NCBI GenBank assembly: GCA_026390735.1
Contig: JAPLFJ010000012.1
Coordinates: 62,001-126,000, forward strand
Direction: 5' to 3'
Source of the DNA: Ignavibacteriota bacterium
GTDB lineage: Bacteria > Bacteroidota > Ignavibacteria > Tepidaquicellales > Tepidaquicellaceae
Length of the DNA stretch: 64,000 bases
Shown: one piece after another, positions 15,782-25,809 of the stretch
How positions within the stretch are numbered: the first letter of the stretch is position 1
Layout: every line of letters starts with the position of its first letter
Notes under the pieces: model-generated
Database searches by the model: none
What the model was told of the DNA's origin: nothing
The model's input: the letters and a program-made list of their open reading frames with translations, nothing else
Program-made: the position numbers and the translations under genes

Positions 15782-17692
15782 TCACTTTAACAAAACCATT
15801 TTTTTTGATTCTGTAAGTCCACCTGCGTCTAGTTTATACAAATAAACACCTGATGCAAAATTGCCTGCTATAAAAGCAACTTCATAAGTACCCGGTCTTT
15901 GTTTATCGCTGACGAGTTTTGCCACTTCCCTGCCGCAAAGGTCATAAACGCGCAAATTAACGTCAGTGTATTCTTTCAGCATATACATAATTTTTGTTTG
16001 CGGGTTGAAAGGATTAGGATAATTCTGTAAAAGCCTGAAGTCTATCGACTCAACAGGGTCATCGCCTTTCTTATCTTTTAATATTTTATTTGCAGGGTCG
16101 AACGTAACCAGAGAAGGATTGCTGTTTACAACAAAACTAAAAGTCTGGGTTTGAGCATTGTTGAAGACTGTAAAAGTAGTATCACCTTTAGAGTCAGAAA
16201 TTTTTACATCAACAGGCATTGTAAAGAATGCGGGATTAGTATTTTGTTTTTGAGTAACAGTAACGATTGCATCGTAACGCCCGTCGGCTCTTTTTGATTT
16301 ACCCCAGTTTATTGTATACACAGGATAATTTTCTCCGTATATCCATTCCTGGAAGAAATAGTTCAGGTTCTTTCCTGAGACTTGTTCGGATACTCTTTGA
16401 AGGTCTTCGGTAATTGCAGTAGAATAGGCTAATGCGGGGTCATTAACATAAGACTTTAAGATATCAAAAAATGTTGAATCCCCTGTTACACCTCTGAGCA
16501 TGTGCAGAACAACCGCTCCTTTTGAATAAGTTCTGTTAGAATTAAATATTTCGTTTACGTTGTTTGTGTTAAGCACATAAAGAGAGCCTAAAGCATTACG
16601 TGCACTTGCCATACGTGACTTTATAGCTTCATTGTATGATTCACGTCCTTCATAATTTTCAAGCCATACAGATTCAGAATAAGTAGCAAAGCCTTCGTTA
16701 AGCCAGATGCTGTTAAAGTTCCTGCAGGTAACTTTATCACCGAACCACTGGTGTGCGAGTTCATGAGCGATGACAGAAGTATAGAATGCTCCCATTGAAG
16801 AAATTGTCTGATGCTCCATTCCGCCTCCCCACCCAAACTGCGCATGACCATATTTCTCCTGAATAAAAGGATACAGAGAATATTTTTCTGAAAATAGTGC
16901 AAGCATCTGAGGAGTTAAGTCCAGATTACTTTTAACAGAATTTAATGTACCCGGATAAAGGTAATGATTAACTGCCATCGAATCTGCTGGTGCATATTTA
17001 AAATAGTTAGTGTATAACGAATAATTTGTAACGGCTATAGAAATCAAATACGACGATATCGGATATCTGCTTTTCCACTTATAAGTTTTAGTATTATTAG
17101 CGTTGCTTATAGTTTCATATAGTAATCCGTTTGAAACGCCTGTGAGATTAGATGCACAGGTAATCCAGACTTCAGACGAATCTGCTTTATCAGACGGTGA
17201 ATTTTTATTCGGGAACCAATCGCTTGAACCGAAAGGTTCACTTAGCGACCAGATAACCGGAACAGAATTCTGAGACGAGAATGTAAAACTGCCAAAGCCC
17301 GAATTACCTGGAAGGCCTTTATAGTAAATTCTTATATCAAAATTATTTCTGTTATTATCAAAGTTAATGTTTAAGAAATTATTTAAATGCGTAAAGCCTG
17401 TAAACCCCTGCCCTGTTACAGAATCAACGGACATTGAATTACTAAGGTTTAAGAAGAATGTATTATTAGGTATTAAGAAATTCCCTTTAACGTTTACATT
17501 TCCGGAAAGATAGTTTTGACCTGTTGTAAGAGTTAAGTTTAAGCCGTAATAACTTATATTTACAGAGGAATCGAATTCAAAAGCGTTTGGTGAAATATAC
17601 GAAATATTACTTCTGCTGCATAATTCATAAGAGAGTGCATTTCCTGTTATAAGGAAAACCAGTACACTTAATATGTAAAACTTTGTTTTCAT
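15782..17692 (-). CDS. Second M1-family metallopeptidase with T9SS sorting domain
   Basis: Secreted enzyme of 636 residues. The signal peptide is FYILSVLVFLITGNALS. The M1 catalytic region has GGGMEHQT in place of GAMEN, zinc ligands H310 and H314 in HELAH, E333 in LNEGFATYSES, and catalytic Glu E311. The C-terminus is a T9SS domain with a less typical ending (NYPNPFNPQTKIMYML to KKMVLLK). It is clearly related to the following gene but much diverged, so the duplication is old. Substrate preference may differ, since the residue after GGME is His rather than Asn. It lies between the glycine-rich membrane protein and the other peptidase on the same strand. Confidence 0.92.
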   Translation of the reverse strand: MKTKFYILSVLVFLITGNALSYELCSRSNISYISPNAFEFDSSVNISYYGLNLTLTTGQNYLSGNVNVKGNFLIPNNTFFLNLSNSMSVDSVTGQGFTGFTHLNNFLNINFDNNRNNFDIRIYYKGLPGNSGFGSFTFSSQNSVPVIWSLSEPFGSSDWFPNKNSPSDKADSSEVWITCASNLTGVSNGLLYETISNANNTKTYKWKSRYPISSYLISIAVTNYSLYTNYFKYAPADSMAVNHYLYPGTLNSVKSNLDLTPQMLALFSEKYSLYPFIQEKYGHAQFGWGGGMEHQTISSMGAFYTSVIAHELAHQWFGDKVTCRNFNSIWLNEGFATYSESVWLENYEGRESYNEAIKSRMASARNALGSLYVLNTNNVNEIFNSNRTYSKGAVVLHMLRGVTGDSTFFDILKSYVNDPALAYSTAITEDLQRVSEQVSGKNLNYFFQEWIYGENYPVYTINWGKSKRADGRYDAIVTVTQKQNTNPAFFTMPVDVKISDSKGDTTFTVFNNAQTQTFSFVVNSNPSLVTFDPANKILKDKKGDDPVESIDFRLLQNYPNPFNPQTKIMYMLKEYTDVNLRVYDLCGREVAKLVSDKQRPGTYEVAFIAGNFASGVYLYKLDAGGLTESKKMVLLK

Positions 17693-17739
17693 AATAACTA
17701 AAATTGAAATTAAAGTATTAAAATTCCTTTATCATTTAT

Positions 17740-18525
17740 CTATAAATTAAACGTCACAATTCTCGCAAATGCGATAGGTTTCCTTTCAAACGTTTTATCC
17801 TGTTCAATATAAAAAACGGGCGAAGATAAATTAATACCATTATTATTCAAATTTAAAAGTGATTTTGGTTGTTCATAAACTCTCCTTGGATATCTTGTTG
17901 TATTAAGACCAAACATTGCGCCTGCAGCCGGCATTAAAAGTCCTGTGATACCTACTATCCATGCCAGAGTACCATTTGACGTCTTTCCATCGGAATTTCT
18001 CGCAAGGGAACTGGCTATAGCAATACCGCCTATCTCCAGTCCTACTCCCGAAAGACTTCCAAGCAAAGTAAGCCCAAAATCCGCACCAACTTTATTTGTA
18101 GTACCTGCAGACCAAACTCCACCTGCAGTCGCGAAAGTCTGAGCTAAAATCAAAACAGATATTAACAAAATTGCACCTCCTGAAGATGAACTTCTTCCAC
18201 CCTCACTTCCTCCAGGAGAAAAACTAATACCAGACAAAGGTACAGCCACAACAGCAGTCAAAAAAGTCGCTGCACTTCCAAGACCAAACCCTACAACAAA
18301 TTCTGTAATAATATTATCTGCAGAAATAGGTTCAAGTACTAAAGGTTGATTCCTGAACGTTGAATCAAACAATACATTCGATTTACCTAAATCCGATAAC
18401 CTGATTTTGTGTGAAATGTTATTGTCTGATCTGGAAATATACTGAGAGAATGCAGGGGAATACTGACCAATGAAAAGATTTACGAGTAAACCCACCAAAA
18501 CTGATACAACCAATTTTCTAATCAT
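17740..18525 (-). CDS. Glycine-rich membrane protein of unknown function
   Basis: Not recognised. It has 261 residues with a signal-like start (VVSVLVGLLVNLFIGQYSPAFS). A polar stretch to about 75 is followed by several hydrophobic, glycine-zipper-like segments: about 78-100 (TEFVVGFGLGSAATFLTAVV), 118-140 (GGAILLISVLILAQTFATAG), 150-172 and 187-205 (WIVGITGLLMPAAGAMFGLN). A Gly/Ser linker lies at about 103-117. It starts 19 bp after the RND pump gene stop and runs in the same direction, so it may be part of the pump operon or simply follow it. There is no similarity to TolC. A membrane or envelope location is inferred; function is unknown. Confidence 0.6.
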   Translation of the reverse strand: MIRKLVVSVLVGLLVNLFIGQYSPAFSQYISRSDNNISHKIRLSDLGKSNVLFDSTFRNQPLVLEPISADNIITEFVVGFGLGSAATFLTAVVAVPLSGISFSPGGSEGGRSSSSGGAILLISVLILAQTFATAGGVWSAGTTNKVGADFGLTLLGSLSGVGLEIGGIAIASSLARNSDGKTSNGTLAWIVGITGLLMPAAGAMFGLNTTRYPRRVYEQPKSLLNLNNNGINLSSPVFYIEQDKTFERKPIAFARIVTFNL

Positions 18526-18544
18526 AGAATAAGTTAATTATTTA

Positions 18545-21500
18545 TTATAACTTTGCCAGTTCCTCTTCCTCTTCGATGTTTACTTTTCTATGGAATTTTT
18601 CTTCAAATACAATATAAAGTGTAGGGATAAACAATAACGTTAAAAAGGTTGAAACCGTTAATCCGCCAATAACTGCAATAGCCAACGGTGCCTGAGATGA
18701 CTCTCCTCCGATACCGATTGCCATAGGGATAAGGCCAAGCACTGTTGCAAGTGTTGTCATAACGATTGGTCTGAGTCTTGTCTTACCGCCTTTAAGTACA
18801 GCCTCGTGTAGCCCCATACCTTTCTTTCTTAATCTGTTCATATAATCGATGAGCAGAATACCGTTTGACACTACAATACCAACCATAACAATTACACCTT
18901 CAAACGAAGTAACAGATAAAGTTGTGTTTGTAAGAAACAACATCCATACAACTCCAACCATACCAAGCGGTACGGAAAACATAATAATAAACGGATCAAT
19001 CAACGACTGAAACTGTGATGCCATAACCATATACACAAGAACGATTGCAAGACCGAATGCCAGGTACAAAGCATTGAATGTTTTCTGCTGCTGTTCAACG
19101 TTACCGCTTAACTGAACTTCAAACGCCGGAGGAATCGGCACATCTTTAAGTTTTGCCCTGATTTCTTCTGCTACATCTCCTAAAGCCCTGTCACTTACGT
19201 TTGCCGTTACTTCCACTAATCTCTGCTGGTATTTCCTGGCAATCTGTACAGGTGACTTTGACATTTTTATATCAATAAAATTGCCTATGGGAATTGGTTT
19301 TCCCTGAGAATTAATAACAGTAAGTTTTTTAATGTCTTCTATGTTGTTGCGATAGTCTTCTGATAAGCGTACTAATATATTATACTGATTACCTGATTTA
19401 GGGTCACTAAATAGAGAAGCGACCGTACCACTCATACTTGTAGTTATAGTATTTGCAATCTGTGAAACATTTATTCCGAGATTACCTGCTTTAACTCTGT
19501 CAACAATAATCCTTGCTTCAGGAAGATTATTTTCACGGCTGACACGGACATCAGTAGTCCCCTGAGTAGATTTTACTATTTCAAAAATCTGCTTTGATAA
19601 CTTTTCGGCATCATCAAAATCATAACCGAGTATCATAACGTCAATAGGAGCCGAAGAACCAAAGTTCAAAAGAAACTTAAGGAATCCGCCTGTACTCAGA
19701 TAATATTTGGCACCTGCGAGTGCCTGAATTTTCGGTCTGACATCTTTAATAATATCAAAAACACTTCTATCTCTGTCTTTACCAGGTATAAGAGACACCT
19801 GAACATTTGCGGCATGACTGCCTGCATTACCGCCGAAAGCACTGCCGCCTTTAGAGCCGGGAACACCGATATCAGATATTATTGTATTTGCTTCAGGGAC
19901 ATTTTCTTTAATAACAGATTCGATTTTCTTTACAAGGTCTTCAGTCATTTCAATTCTTGAACCAACGGGGAGCAGAACATTTACGTTGAATTGATTTTCA
20001 TCTGCATCAGGAAAGAATTCTGTTCCAATGAATTTGAACAAACCAAACGAGAAAACAGAGAAGGCGAATATACTAATAAGAACAGTCTTTCGCTTTTTAA
20101 TACAGAAGGCAAGAATGCTTTCATAAAAATTATCCATTTGATCGAAGAAAACCTTTGTTTTTATCTGCACCCTATCAGAAAATTTCTTTGAATTTGGGTC
20201 AACTTCCCTTTCACCTTTAAGTGCCTTATAACATAAGAGAGGTGTCACTGTTCTGGAAACAAAGAAGGAAGCAAAAAGTGCGACCGATATAGTTATTACT
20301 AATGGAATAAACAAAAGTTTGGCTATACCTGACAGGAATACTACAGGCAAGAAGACTATTACGGTTGTTAATGTGGAAACAAATATAGGAGAAGCCACTT
20401 CAGTTGCTGCATCGAGAGTTGCCTGCAATTTCCCAATACCCTGGCTCTTCATAAGAGTGTAGTGTCTTGATATATTCTCAAGTTCAACTATAGAGTCATC
20501 AACAAGCCTGCCGACACCTAAAGCAAGTCCACCAAGCGTCATTATATTTAAAGAAGTATTACTGAAACGGAAGAAAATGAAAGTTGCCAGTATAGAAAGA
20601 GGAATAGCAACAAAGATAATGATTGTGCTACGCATATTTCTAAGGAAAAGAATAATAACAACTACTGCCAGTAATGCACCGAGCATACCTTCCCTAAGCA
20701 ATCCATCTATAGACTCTTTAATATAATTACTCTGATCAAATGCAGTGGATGTTGTTACATTTGGAGGAACATCGCGAAGAGTTTTTAAAGCTTTTGTGAT
20801 TCCGTTAACAACATCTACAGTATTTGCTCCAGGGGTTTTCTGAACTCTTAATATAACACCTTCATTCCCGTTTGTTCTTATTTTCTGAGTTTGTTCCTGA
20901 TAGGCATCTTGAATCGTAGCAACATCGCCGATTCTTACGGGCACACCATTCACAGTTTTTATTACGATGTCTGCCATTGGCTGAACGAGATTGAACTGAC
21001 TTTCTGTTTTCAACGAAAAGTCAAACACACCTGTTTTAATATCACCTGACGGCAATATTAAATTAGATGAACTAATAGCGCTTACGACCTGCTGAACTGA
21101 AAGGTTTGAAGCTTCAATCCTGTTTCTATCGAGAGTGATATGAATTTCCCTGATTCTGCCGCCGACTACCTGTGCAAATGCAACACCGGGTAAATGTTCC
21201 AGTTGCGGTTCAATACTATTATAAGCAATATCATACAATTGTCTCTGGTCCATATCACTGCTTAATGCTACTGTAATCACAGGAATATTTGTTATATCAA
21301 ATTTAAGGACTAACGGCTGAGAAACTCCTGTTGGCAGAAGATTAAAGACACGATTGATCTTCTGGATTACATCGATTAAGCCTTCACCTGTATTAGCATC
21401 CCAGTTAAAATAAATTCTTACCTGTGAAACGCCTTCTTTTGTTCCCGACTGAATATAATCAACATCGCTGGTGGAACTCACAGACCTCTCAATGGGTATA

Positions 21501-21691
21501 GTAACACTTTGTTCCATATCAAGAGGACCTGCGCCATTATAATATGTAATAGCGGATACACTTGGAATCTGAATATTCGGAAGCATATCGATTGGCAACT
21601 GATTGAAAGAAACGAGTCCCAGAACGAATATGGCAATAGATGCCATCAGAGTACTTATAGGATATTTAAGCGCAAGCCTTGTTAGCCACAT
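18545..21691 (-). CDS. RND efflux transporter, HAE1/AcrB-like
   Basis: Inner-membrane proton-driven pump subunit of 1048 residues, the usual length. The start (MWLTRLALKYPISTLMASIA) gives the first span. Two large periplasmic loops separate twelve predicted spans. TM4 has the proton-relay pair in LGVGRLVDDSIVELENI. In TM10 the AcrB Lys is replaced (GIVVSNGILLIDYMNR), which is common in this branch. It probably exports hydrophobic or toxic compounds; the substrate is unknown. It starts 4 bp after the adaptor gene. No outer-membrane TolC-like gene accompanies it, so the channel must be encoded elsewhere. Confidence 0.93.
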   Translation of the reverse strand: MWLTRLALKYPISTLMASIAIFVLGLVSFNQLPIDMLPNIQIPSVSAITYYNGAGPLDMEQSVTIPIERSVSSTSDVDYIQSGTKEGVSQVRIYFNWDANTGEGLIDVIQKINRVFNLLPTGVSQPLVLKFDITNIPVITVALSSDMDQRQLYDIAYNSIEPQLEHLPGVAFAQVVGGRIREIHITLDRNRIEASNLSVQQVVSAISSSNLILPSGDIKTGVFDFSLKTESQFNLVQPMADIVIKTVNGVPVRIGDVATIQDAYQEQTQKIRTNGNEGVILRVQKTPGANTVDVVNGITKALKTLRDVPPNVTTSTAFDQSNYIKESIDGLLREGMLGALLAVVVIILFLRNMRSTIIIFVAIPLSILATFIFFRFSNTSLNIMTLGGLALGVGRLVDDSIVELENISRHYTLMKSQGIGKLQATLDAATEVASPIFVSTLTTVIVFLPVVFLSGIAKLLFIPLVITISVALFASFFVSRTVTPLLCYKALKGEREVDPNSKKFSDRVQIKTKVFFDQMDNFYESILAFCIKKRKTVLISIFAFSVFSFGLFKFIGTEFFPDADENQFNVNVLLPVGSRIEMTEDLVKKIESVIKENVPEANTIISDIGVPGSKGGSAFGGNAGSHAANVQVSLIPGKDRDRSVFDIIKDVRPKIQALAGAKYYLSTGGFLKFLLNFGSSAPIDVMILGYDFDDAEKLSKQIFEIVKSTQGTTDVRVSRENNLPEARIIVDRVKAGNLGINVSQIANTITTSMSGTVASLFSDPKSGNQYNILVRLSEDYRNNIEDIKKLTVINSQGKPIPIGNFIDIKMSKSPVQIARKYQQRLVEVTANVSDRALGDVAEEIRAKLKDVPIPPAFEVQLSGNVEQQQKTFNALYLAFGLAIVLVYMVMASQFQSLIDPFIIMFSVPLGMVGVVWMLFLTNTTLSVTSFEGVIVMVGIVVSNGILLIDYMNRLRKKGMGLHEAVLKGGKTRLRPIVMTTLATVLGLIPMAIGIGGESSQAPLAIAVIGGLTVSTFLTLLFIPTLYIVFEEKFHRKVNIEEEEELAKL

Positions 21692-21695
21692 ATAA

Positions 21696-22811
21696 TTATT
21701 TTACAATTTTAACTTTAGATTTATCACTAATCAATTCCTGACCAACTATAACAACTTTATCATTTTCACCAAGACCCTTAACTATTTCTGTTTCATTGTT
21801 TGCAATGATACCAGTTTCCACATACATTTTATTCGCAACCATTTCATCATTTACAACAAAGATATAATTCTTTTCGCCTTCCTGAAGAACACACTGAGAA
21901 GGCAATTTAATAATATCTGTATTTTTATCAAGCATCAATTCAACTTTAGCAAACATTCCCGGTTTCAGCAATTCATCTTTATTCTCAATATCAATCTGAG
22001 CAGGCATAGTTCTGGTGCTCAGGTCAATTGACTGGCTGATTTTATTAAACCTTCCTGTAAACGTTCTGTCGGGATAAGCATCTATTTTTATGTTCGCATT
22101 GGAAACTTTATCCAGAAGAGGTAAATCGCGTTCAAGGACGTTAACCATTATCTTTAATTTCCTGATATCAGACAATACAAATATTGTATTCTGTGAAGCA
22201 CCTGTGGAACTAACGTATGTGCCTCTGTCGAGAAGTTTCTTAGTTATATAACCTGAGAAGGGGGCTCTTATATCACAATAACTTAACTGGATTCTTGAGT
22301 TCTGTAAATTCGCATAGGCAGTTTCCATCTGTGCGATTGAAACATCTAATTTGGTTTTTGCATTATCATAATCTGACTGCGAGGCTAATCCTTTTTCGAA
22401 CAAGATCTTTGTTCTTTCAAGGTTAATCTTATCATTTTCAGCAGTAGCTTCAGCAACGCGGTATACCCCTTCTATTTGTTTAACATTTTGAGTATACAGG
22501 CTTTTGTCTATCACTGCAAGCAGTTTGCCTGACCCGACATAATCCCCTATATCTACAAAAATCTTTTCAATATTCCCATTTACTCTGGAGAAAATACTTG
22601 TCTGCTCAATTGCAAGTATATCACCTGAAAAATTTATTATACTTGAAATATCACCACGAACAGGTTTTGTTATTTCAACGGATAAAGCAGAGGCACTCTT
22701 TTTTTCAGAAGCTAAAATATTAGAACGGATTCTCAGATATACAAAAACACAGAGAACTATTAATACAATTACTGAAACAGAAACTATAAATACTTTTTTC
22801 TTACTTTTCAT
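21696..22811 (-). CDS. RND efflux periplasmic adaptor (membrane fusion protein)
   Basis: Adaptor of 371 residues from the ATG at 22811; an in-frame TTG ten codons earlier is less likely because the ATG opens straight into a basic N-region and membrane anchor (KKKVFIVSVSVIVLIVLCVF). It then has a barrel-sandwich hybrid (IFSRVNGNIEKIFVDIGDYV), a helical hairpin at about 100-170 (LFEKGLASQSDYDNAKTKLD), a second lipoyl half (YCDIRAPFSGYITKKLLDRG), and a beta-barrel and membrane-proximal domain (LKPGMFAKVELML). It links the pump to an outer-membrane channel. It is the first gene of the operon and is divergent from the acyl-CoA ligase. Confidence 0.92.
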   Translation of the reverse strand: MKSKKKVFIVSVSVIVLIVLCVFVYLRIRSNILASEKKSASALSVEITKPVRGDISSIINFSGDILAIEQTSIFSRVNGNIEKIFVDIGDYVGSGKLLAVIDKSLYTQNVKQIEGVYRVAEATAENDKINLERTKILFEKGLASQSDYDNAKTKLDVSIAQMETAYANLQNSRIQLSYCDIRAPFSGYITKKLLDRGTYVSSTGASQNTIFVLSDIRKLKIMVNVLERDLPLLDKVSNANIKIDAYPDRTFTGRFNKISQSIDLSTRTMPAQIDIENKDELLKPGMFAKVELMLDKNTDIIKLPSQCVLQEGEKNYIFVVNDEMVANKMYVETGIIANNETEIVKGLGENDKVVIVGQELISDKSKVKIVK

Positions 22812-22937
22812 TTTAATAATGATTTGAATTAAATTCAGCAATTTTAACTATTATAACAATTCAAAAACAACAGGAATTGTCATTATTCGTGAATTTTACT
22901 GATTAAATCCTTTCTTTAAATTGGTGTTAAATTTTTG

Positions 22938-22945
22938 TACCTTTG
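22938..22945 (+). promoter_or_regulatory. Bacteroidota-type -7 promoter box (TAccTTTG)
   Basis: TACCTTTG fits the TAnnTTTG consensus and ends 30 bp before the acyl-CoA ligase ATG. A TTG at 22921 is closer than the usual -33 spacing, so only the -7 box is convincing. Confidence 0.45.
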
Positions 22946-22975
22946 CCTGTTATATAATATAATGAAAAGACAGAA

Positions 22976-24763
22976 ATGAATATTCACAAAAAGACTCTTG
23001 TGCAGTTACTTATTGACGGCATTAAGAAATTTGATATAATGAGCGACATTCTTTTTACGAAAAAGAATGATGTGTACGAAGGAATCAGCAGGTTTGAGAT
23101 TGTTAACTATGCAATGTGTATTATGAATTATCTTCAGGGACTGGGGCTAAGGAAAAATAGTAACCTTGCGATTATATCGGAGAACAGAGTTGAATGGGTT
23201 ATTACAGATTTAGCCTGTATATTTTCTGAGAACAGAACAGTTCCGATTTATCCTTCACTTTCTTCAGAGTCAATAAAGTATATCCTTAATGATTGCCAGG
23301 CGGAGATAGTTTTTGTTTCAACAGGATTACAACTTGACAAGATTCTTTCTATTAAAAAAGACTGTCCGGACTTAAAATACATTATTTCGTTCAACAGTGT
23401 GGAAAGAGCAAACGAAAAGGAACACATAATTTCTTTCCAGAATATATTCTGCGAGAAAAAAAGTTTAACAAAGAATGAGTTACTTGAAAAGTTAGCTGTT
23501 ATATCGGACAACGTAAAGGAAGATGATTTACTGACAATTATCTATACTTCGGGCACAACAGGAATTCCGAAAGGGGTAATGCTGACTCATAAGAACATAT
23601 ATTCAAATTTAGAGACATTCCCTGATGTATTACACGTCAGCGAGAAAGAAGTATTCCTTTCTTACCTTCCCTACTCACATATATTTGAAAGGACGGCGGG
23701 ATACTATCTGCCATTCTTTGCAGGCTCGAAAGTATATTATGCGCAAAGCATTGACACGATTGCATTGCAGATGACTGAAGTGAAACCGACCATTGTAATT
23801 ACCGTCCCCCGTTTACTCGACAAGATATACAACAAACTGATGAAGACTGCCGTCGATATGGATGAAGGTTACAGGAAAAAAATCTTTAACTGGGGTATAA
23901 GCGTTGCAAGGTCACACTGGGACAAGAAGAATACGGTAAAATGGAAACTTGCCGACAAACTTGTCTTTACTAAAATCAGAGAGAAGACCGGCGGGAAATT
24001 AAACCTGTTTTGTTCAGGCGGAGGTGCATTAAACAGGACTATCGGAGAATTTTTTGAAGGGATCGGAATTGTGACACTTGAAGGATATGGTTTAACGGAA
24101 ACCTCACCTGTTGTTTCAGTAAACAGGATAAGCAAGAATAAGTATGGGACCGTTGGTCCACCAATGCGGGGAGTACAGGTAAAAATAGCTGAAGACGGAG
24201 AAATACTCGTTAAAGGTGATATTGTGATGAAGGGTTACTTTAATCAGCCGGGTGAAACTGCTGAGGCGATTATAGACGGCTGGTTTCACACAGGTGATAT
24301 TGGCGAGTTTGATTCAGACGGATTTTTAAAAATCACTGACAGAAAAAAGTCTCTCTTTAAATCATCGGGTGGTAAATACGTTGCACCCACACATATTGAA
24401 GAAATCGTCAGCAACCTGCCTTACGTCGACCAGATTTTAGTTGTCGGCAATGAAAGAATGTACGTTACAGCGCTGATTGTGCCAGACGTAAATGAACTGA
24501 AGACTCTTGCAAAGAAGATAAATGTTAGTATTGAGTTTGAGTCCGACTTGTTTACGAACCCGATAATTTTAAAGACGATTGAAAAAGATGTTAATGACGT
24601 ACAGAAGAATCTTGCTTCATATGAAAAGATAAGGAAATTCAGTTTGCTTCAGACACCTTTTACTATTGAAAGCGGAGAGCTTACGCCTACTTTAAAAGTG
24701 AAGAGGAAGTATGTTGAGGAAAAGTACAAGCATCTGATTGATAATATGTACCATAAAATATAA
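22976..24763 (+). CDS. Long-chain fatty acid-CoA ligase (AMP-forming)
   Basis: Enzyme of 595 residues that activates fatty acids to acyl-CoA through an acyl-adenylate. Motifs in order: P-loop LLTIIYTSGTTGIPKGVMLT (about 183-202), LSYLPYSHIFER, A5-type EGYGLTETSPVVSVN, GWFHTGDIGEFDSDGFLKIT and DRKKSLFKSSGGKYVAP with the hinge residues. The length and the LFKSSGGKYVAP phrase fit the FadD15/ACSL-type family. There is no signal or membrane segment, so it is cytoplasmic or peripheral. It is a single gene with its own promoter and is convergent with nuoB. Confidence 0.93.
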   Translation: MNIHKKTLVQLLIDGIKKFDIMSDILFTKKNDVYEGISRFEIVNYAMCIMNYLQGLGLRKNSNLAIISENRVEWVITDLACIFSENRTVPIYPSLSSESIKYILNDCQAEIVFVSTGLQLDKILSIKKDCPDLKYIISFNSVERANEKEHIISFQNIFCEKKSLTKNELLEKLAVISDNVKEDDLLTIIYTSGTTGIPKGVMLTHKNIYSNLETFPDVLHVSEKEVFLSYLPYSHIFERTAGYYLPFFAGSKVYYAQSIDTIALQMTEVKPTIVITVPRLLDKIYNKLMKTAVDMDEGYRKKIFNWGISVARSHWDKKNTVKWKLADKLVFTKIREKTGGKLNLFCSGGGALNRTIGEFFEGIGIVTLEGYGLTETSPVVSVNRISKNKYGTVGPPMRGVQVKIAEDGEILVKGDIVMKGYFNQPGETAEAIIDGWFHTGDIGEFDSDGFLKITDRKKSLFKSSGGKYVAPTHIEEIVSNLPYVDQILVVGNERMYVTALIVPDVNELKTLAKKINVSIEFESDLFTNPIILKTIEKDVNDVQKNLASYEKIRKFSLLQTPFTIESGELTPTLKVKRKYVEEKYKHLIDNMYHKI

Positions 24764-24806
24764 GAAATAGTGCGGATTACTTCTTAAAAAAGCTTTGATT
24801 AAATAT

Positions 24807-25292
24807 TTATACTTTCTCTTTCTTTGGTTTGCTTGCAAGAACTTTTTCCTGCAAAGTCATTAATGCATGTAAAAGATTATCAGGACGCGGCGGACAGCCT
24901 GCCACGTAAACATCCACAGGAAGGAACTGGTCGATGCCCTGTACTACAGAATAGCTGCGATACATACCACCCGAAGAAGTACAGGCACCCATAGCGATTA
25001 CCCATTTAGGTTCAGCCATCTGGTCATAAATTTTACGGACTACCTTTGCCATCTTATAAGTTGTTGTACCCGCAACAATCATCACATCACTTTGACGCGG
25101 TGAAAAACGAAACACCTCTGAGCCAAAACGGGAAATGTCGAAACGCGATGCCGCAACAGCCATCATTTCAATTGCACAGCAGGAAATACCCATCGGCATA
25201 GGCCAGAGAGAATTCTTGCGTGACCATTGAATAAGGTCATCAAGTTTAGCAGTGACGAAACCGTCTTTGCTGAGTTTTTCTTCTAATCCCAA
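24807..25292 (-). CDS. nuoB: NADH-quinone oxidoreductase subunit B
   Basis: Complex I connecting-module subunit of 161 residues that holds iron-sulfur cluster N2. The cluster ligands are visible: [10 protein letters not shown] (tandem Cys), [10 protein letters not shown] and [11 protein letters not shown]. The only sensible start is a TTG at 25292, which overlaps the last 10 bp of nuoA, so translation is coupled. The usual nuoC or nuoCD does not follow: the next gene is the convergent acyl-CoA ligase. The rest of complex I must be elsewhere on the chromosome. Confidence 0.93.
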   Translation of the reverse strand: MGLEEKLSKDGFVTAKLDDLIQWSRKNSLWPMPMGISCCAIEMMAVAASRFDISRFGSEVFRFSPRQSDVMIVAGTTTYKMAKVVRKIYDQMAEPKWVIAMGACTSSGGMYRSYSVVQGIDQFLPVDVYVAGCPPRPDNLLHALMTLQEKVLASKPKKEKV

Positions 25293-25651
25293 TTCAGTAC
25301 TCCTTTTTTATATTCATAAATCAGCCCAACCACTAAAATCAGTATAAAAAGCAGGGCAATAATCAATGAATACAACATTTGCTGTGGTGGAAAGTTCAAA
25401 AACGAGATTGCCCACGGATACAGAAAAACTACTTCAAGGTCGAAGACAATGAAACTGACAGCAACCATATAGTACTTCACGGAAAATCTGTCACGTGCAG
25501 ACCCAATCGGTTCCATACCGCTTTCGTAAGTGGATTGCTTTTCTTTATTAGGTCTTTGCGGTCCGAACAATGTTGAGAATTTTACCATCACCACTGCGAG
25601 TAAAACCGCAAACCCCATTATTAATATTACGGGTAAATAATTTATCAGCAT
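25283..25651 (-). CDS. nuoA: NADH-quinone oxidoreductase subunit A
   Basis: Small membrane subunit of complex I, 122 residues from the ATG at 25651; an earlier in-frame TTG at 25690 would add 13 untypical residues. Three membrane spans are visible, at about 5-27, 62-84 and 92-113. The family signature [20 protein letters not shown] is in the first loop and [12 protein letters not shown] in the second span. It overlaps nuoB. It stands at the head of a two-gene operon. Confidence 0.95.
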   Translation of the reverse strand: MLINYLPVILIMGFAVLLAVVMVKFSTLFGPQRPNKEKQSTYESGMEPIGSARDRFSVKYYMVAVSFIVFDLEVVFLYPWAISFLNFPPQQMLYSLIIALLFILILVVGLIYEYKKGVLNWD

Positions 25652-25741
25652 TAGTAAAGATAAGTAAGTTCGGCAAAAGACTAAAGTCAATTTTTACATA
25701 TTATTTTATGTTTTAAGTTCCCTTATTTTAAATAAGGTTAA

Positions 25742-25749
25742 TAAATTTG
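25742..25749 (+). promoter_or_regulatory. Bacteroidota-type -7 promoter box (TAaaTTTG)
   Basis: TAAATTTG lies 60 bp before the ATG of the T9SS protein at 25810. No clear -33 box is seen. Confidence 0.35.
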
Positions 25750-25809
25750 CCGTTTTATTAATTAATTATTATTAATACATTTAGTGAAACAAAAAGGAAA
25801 GGAAAGTAT

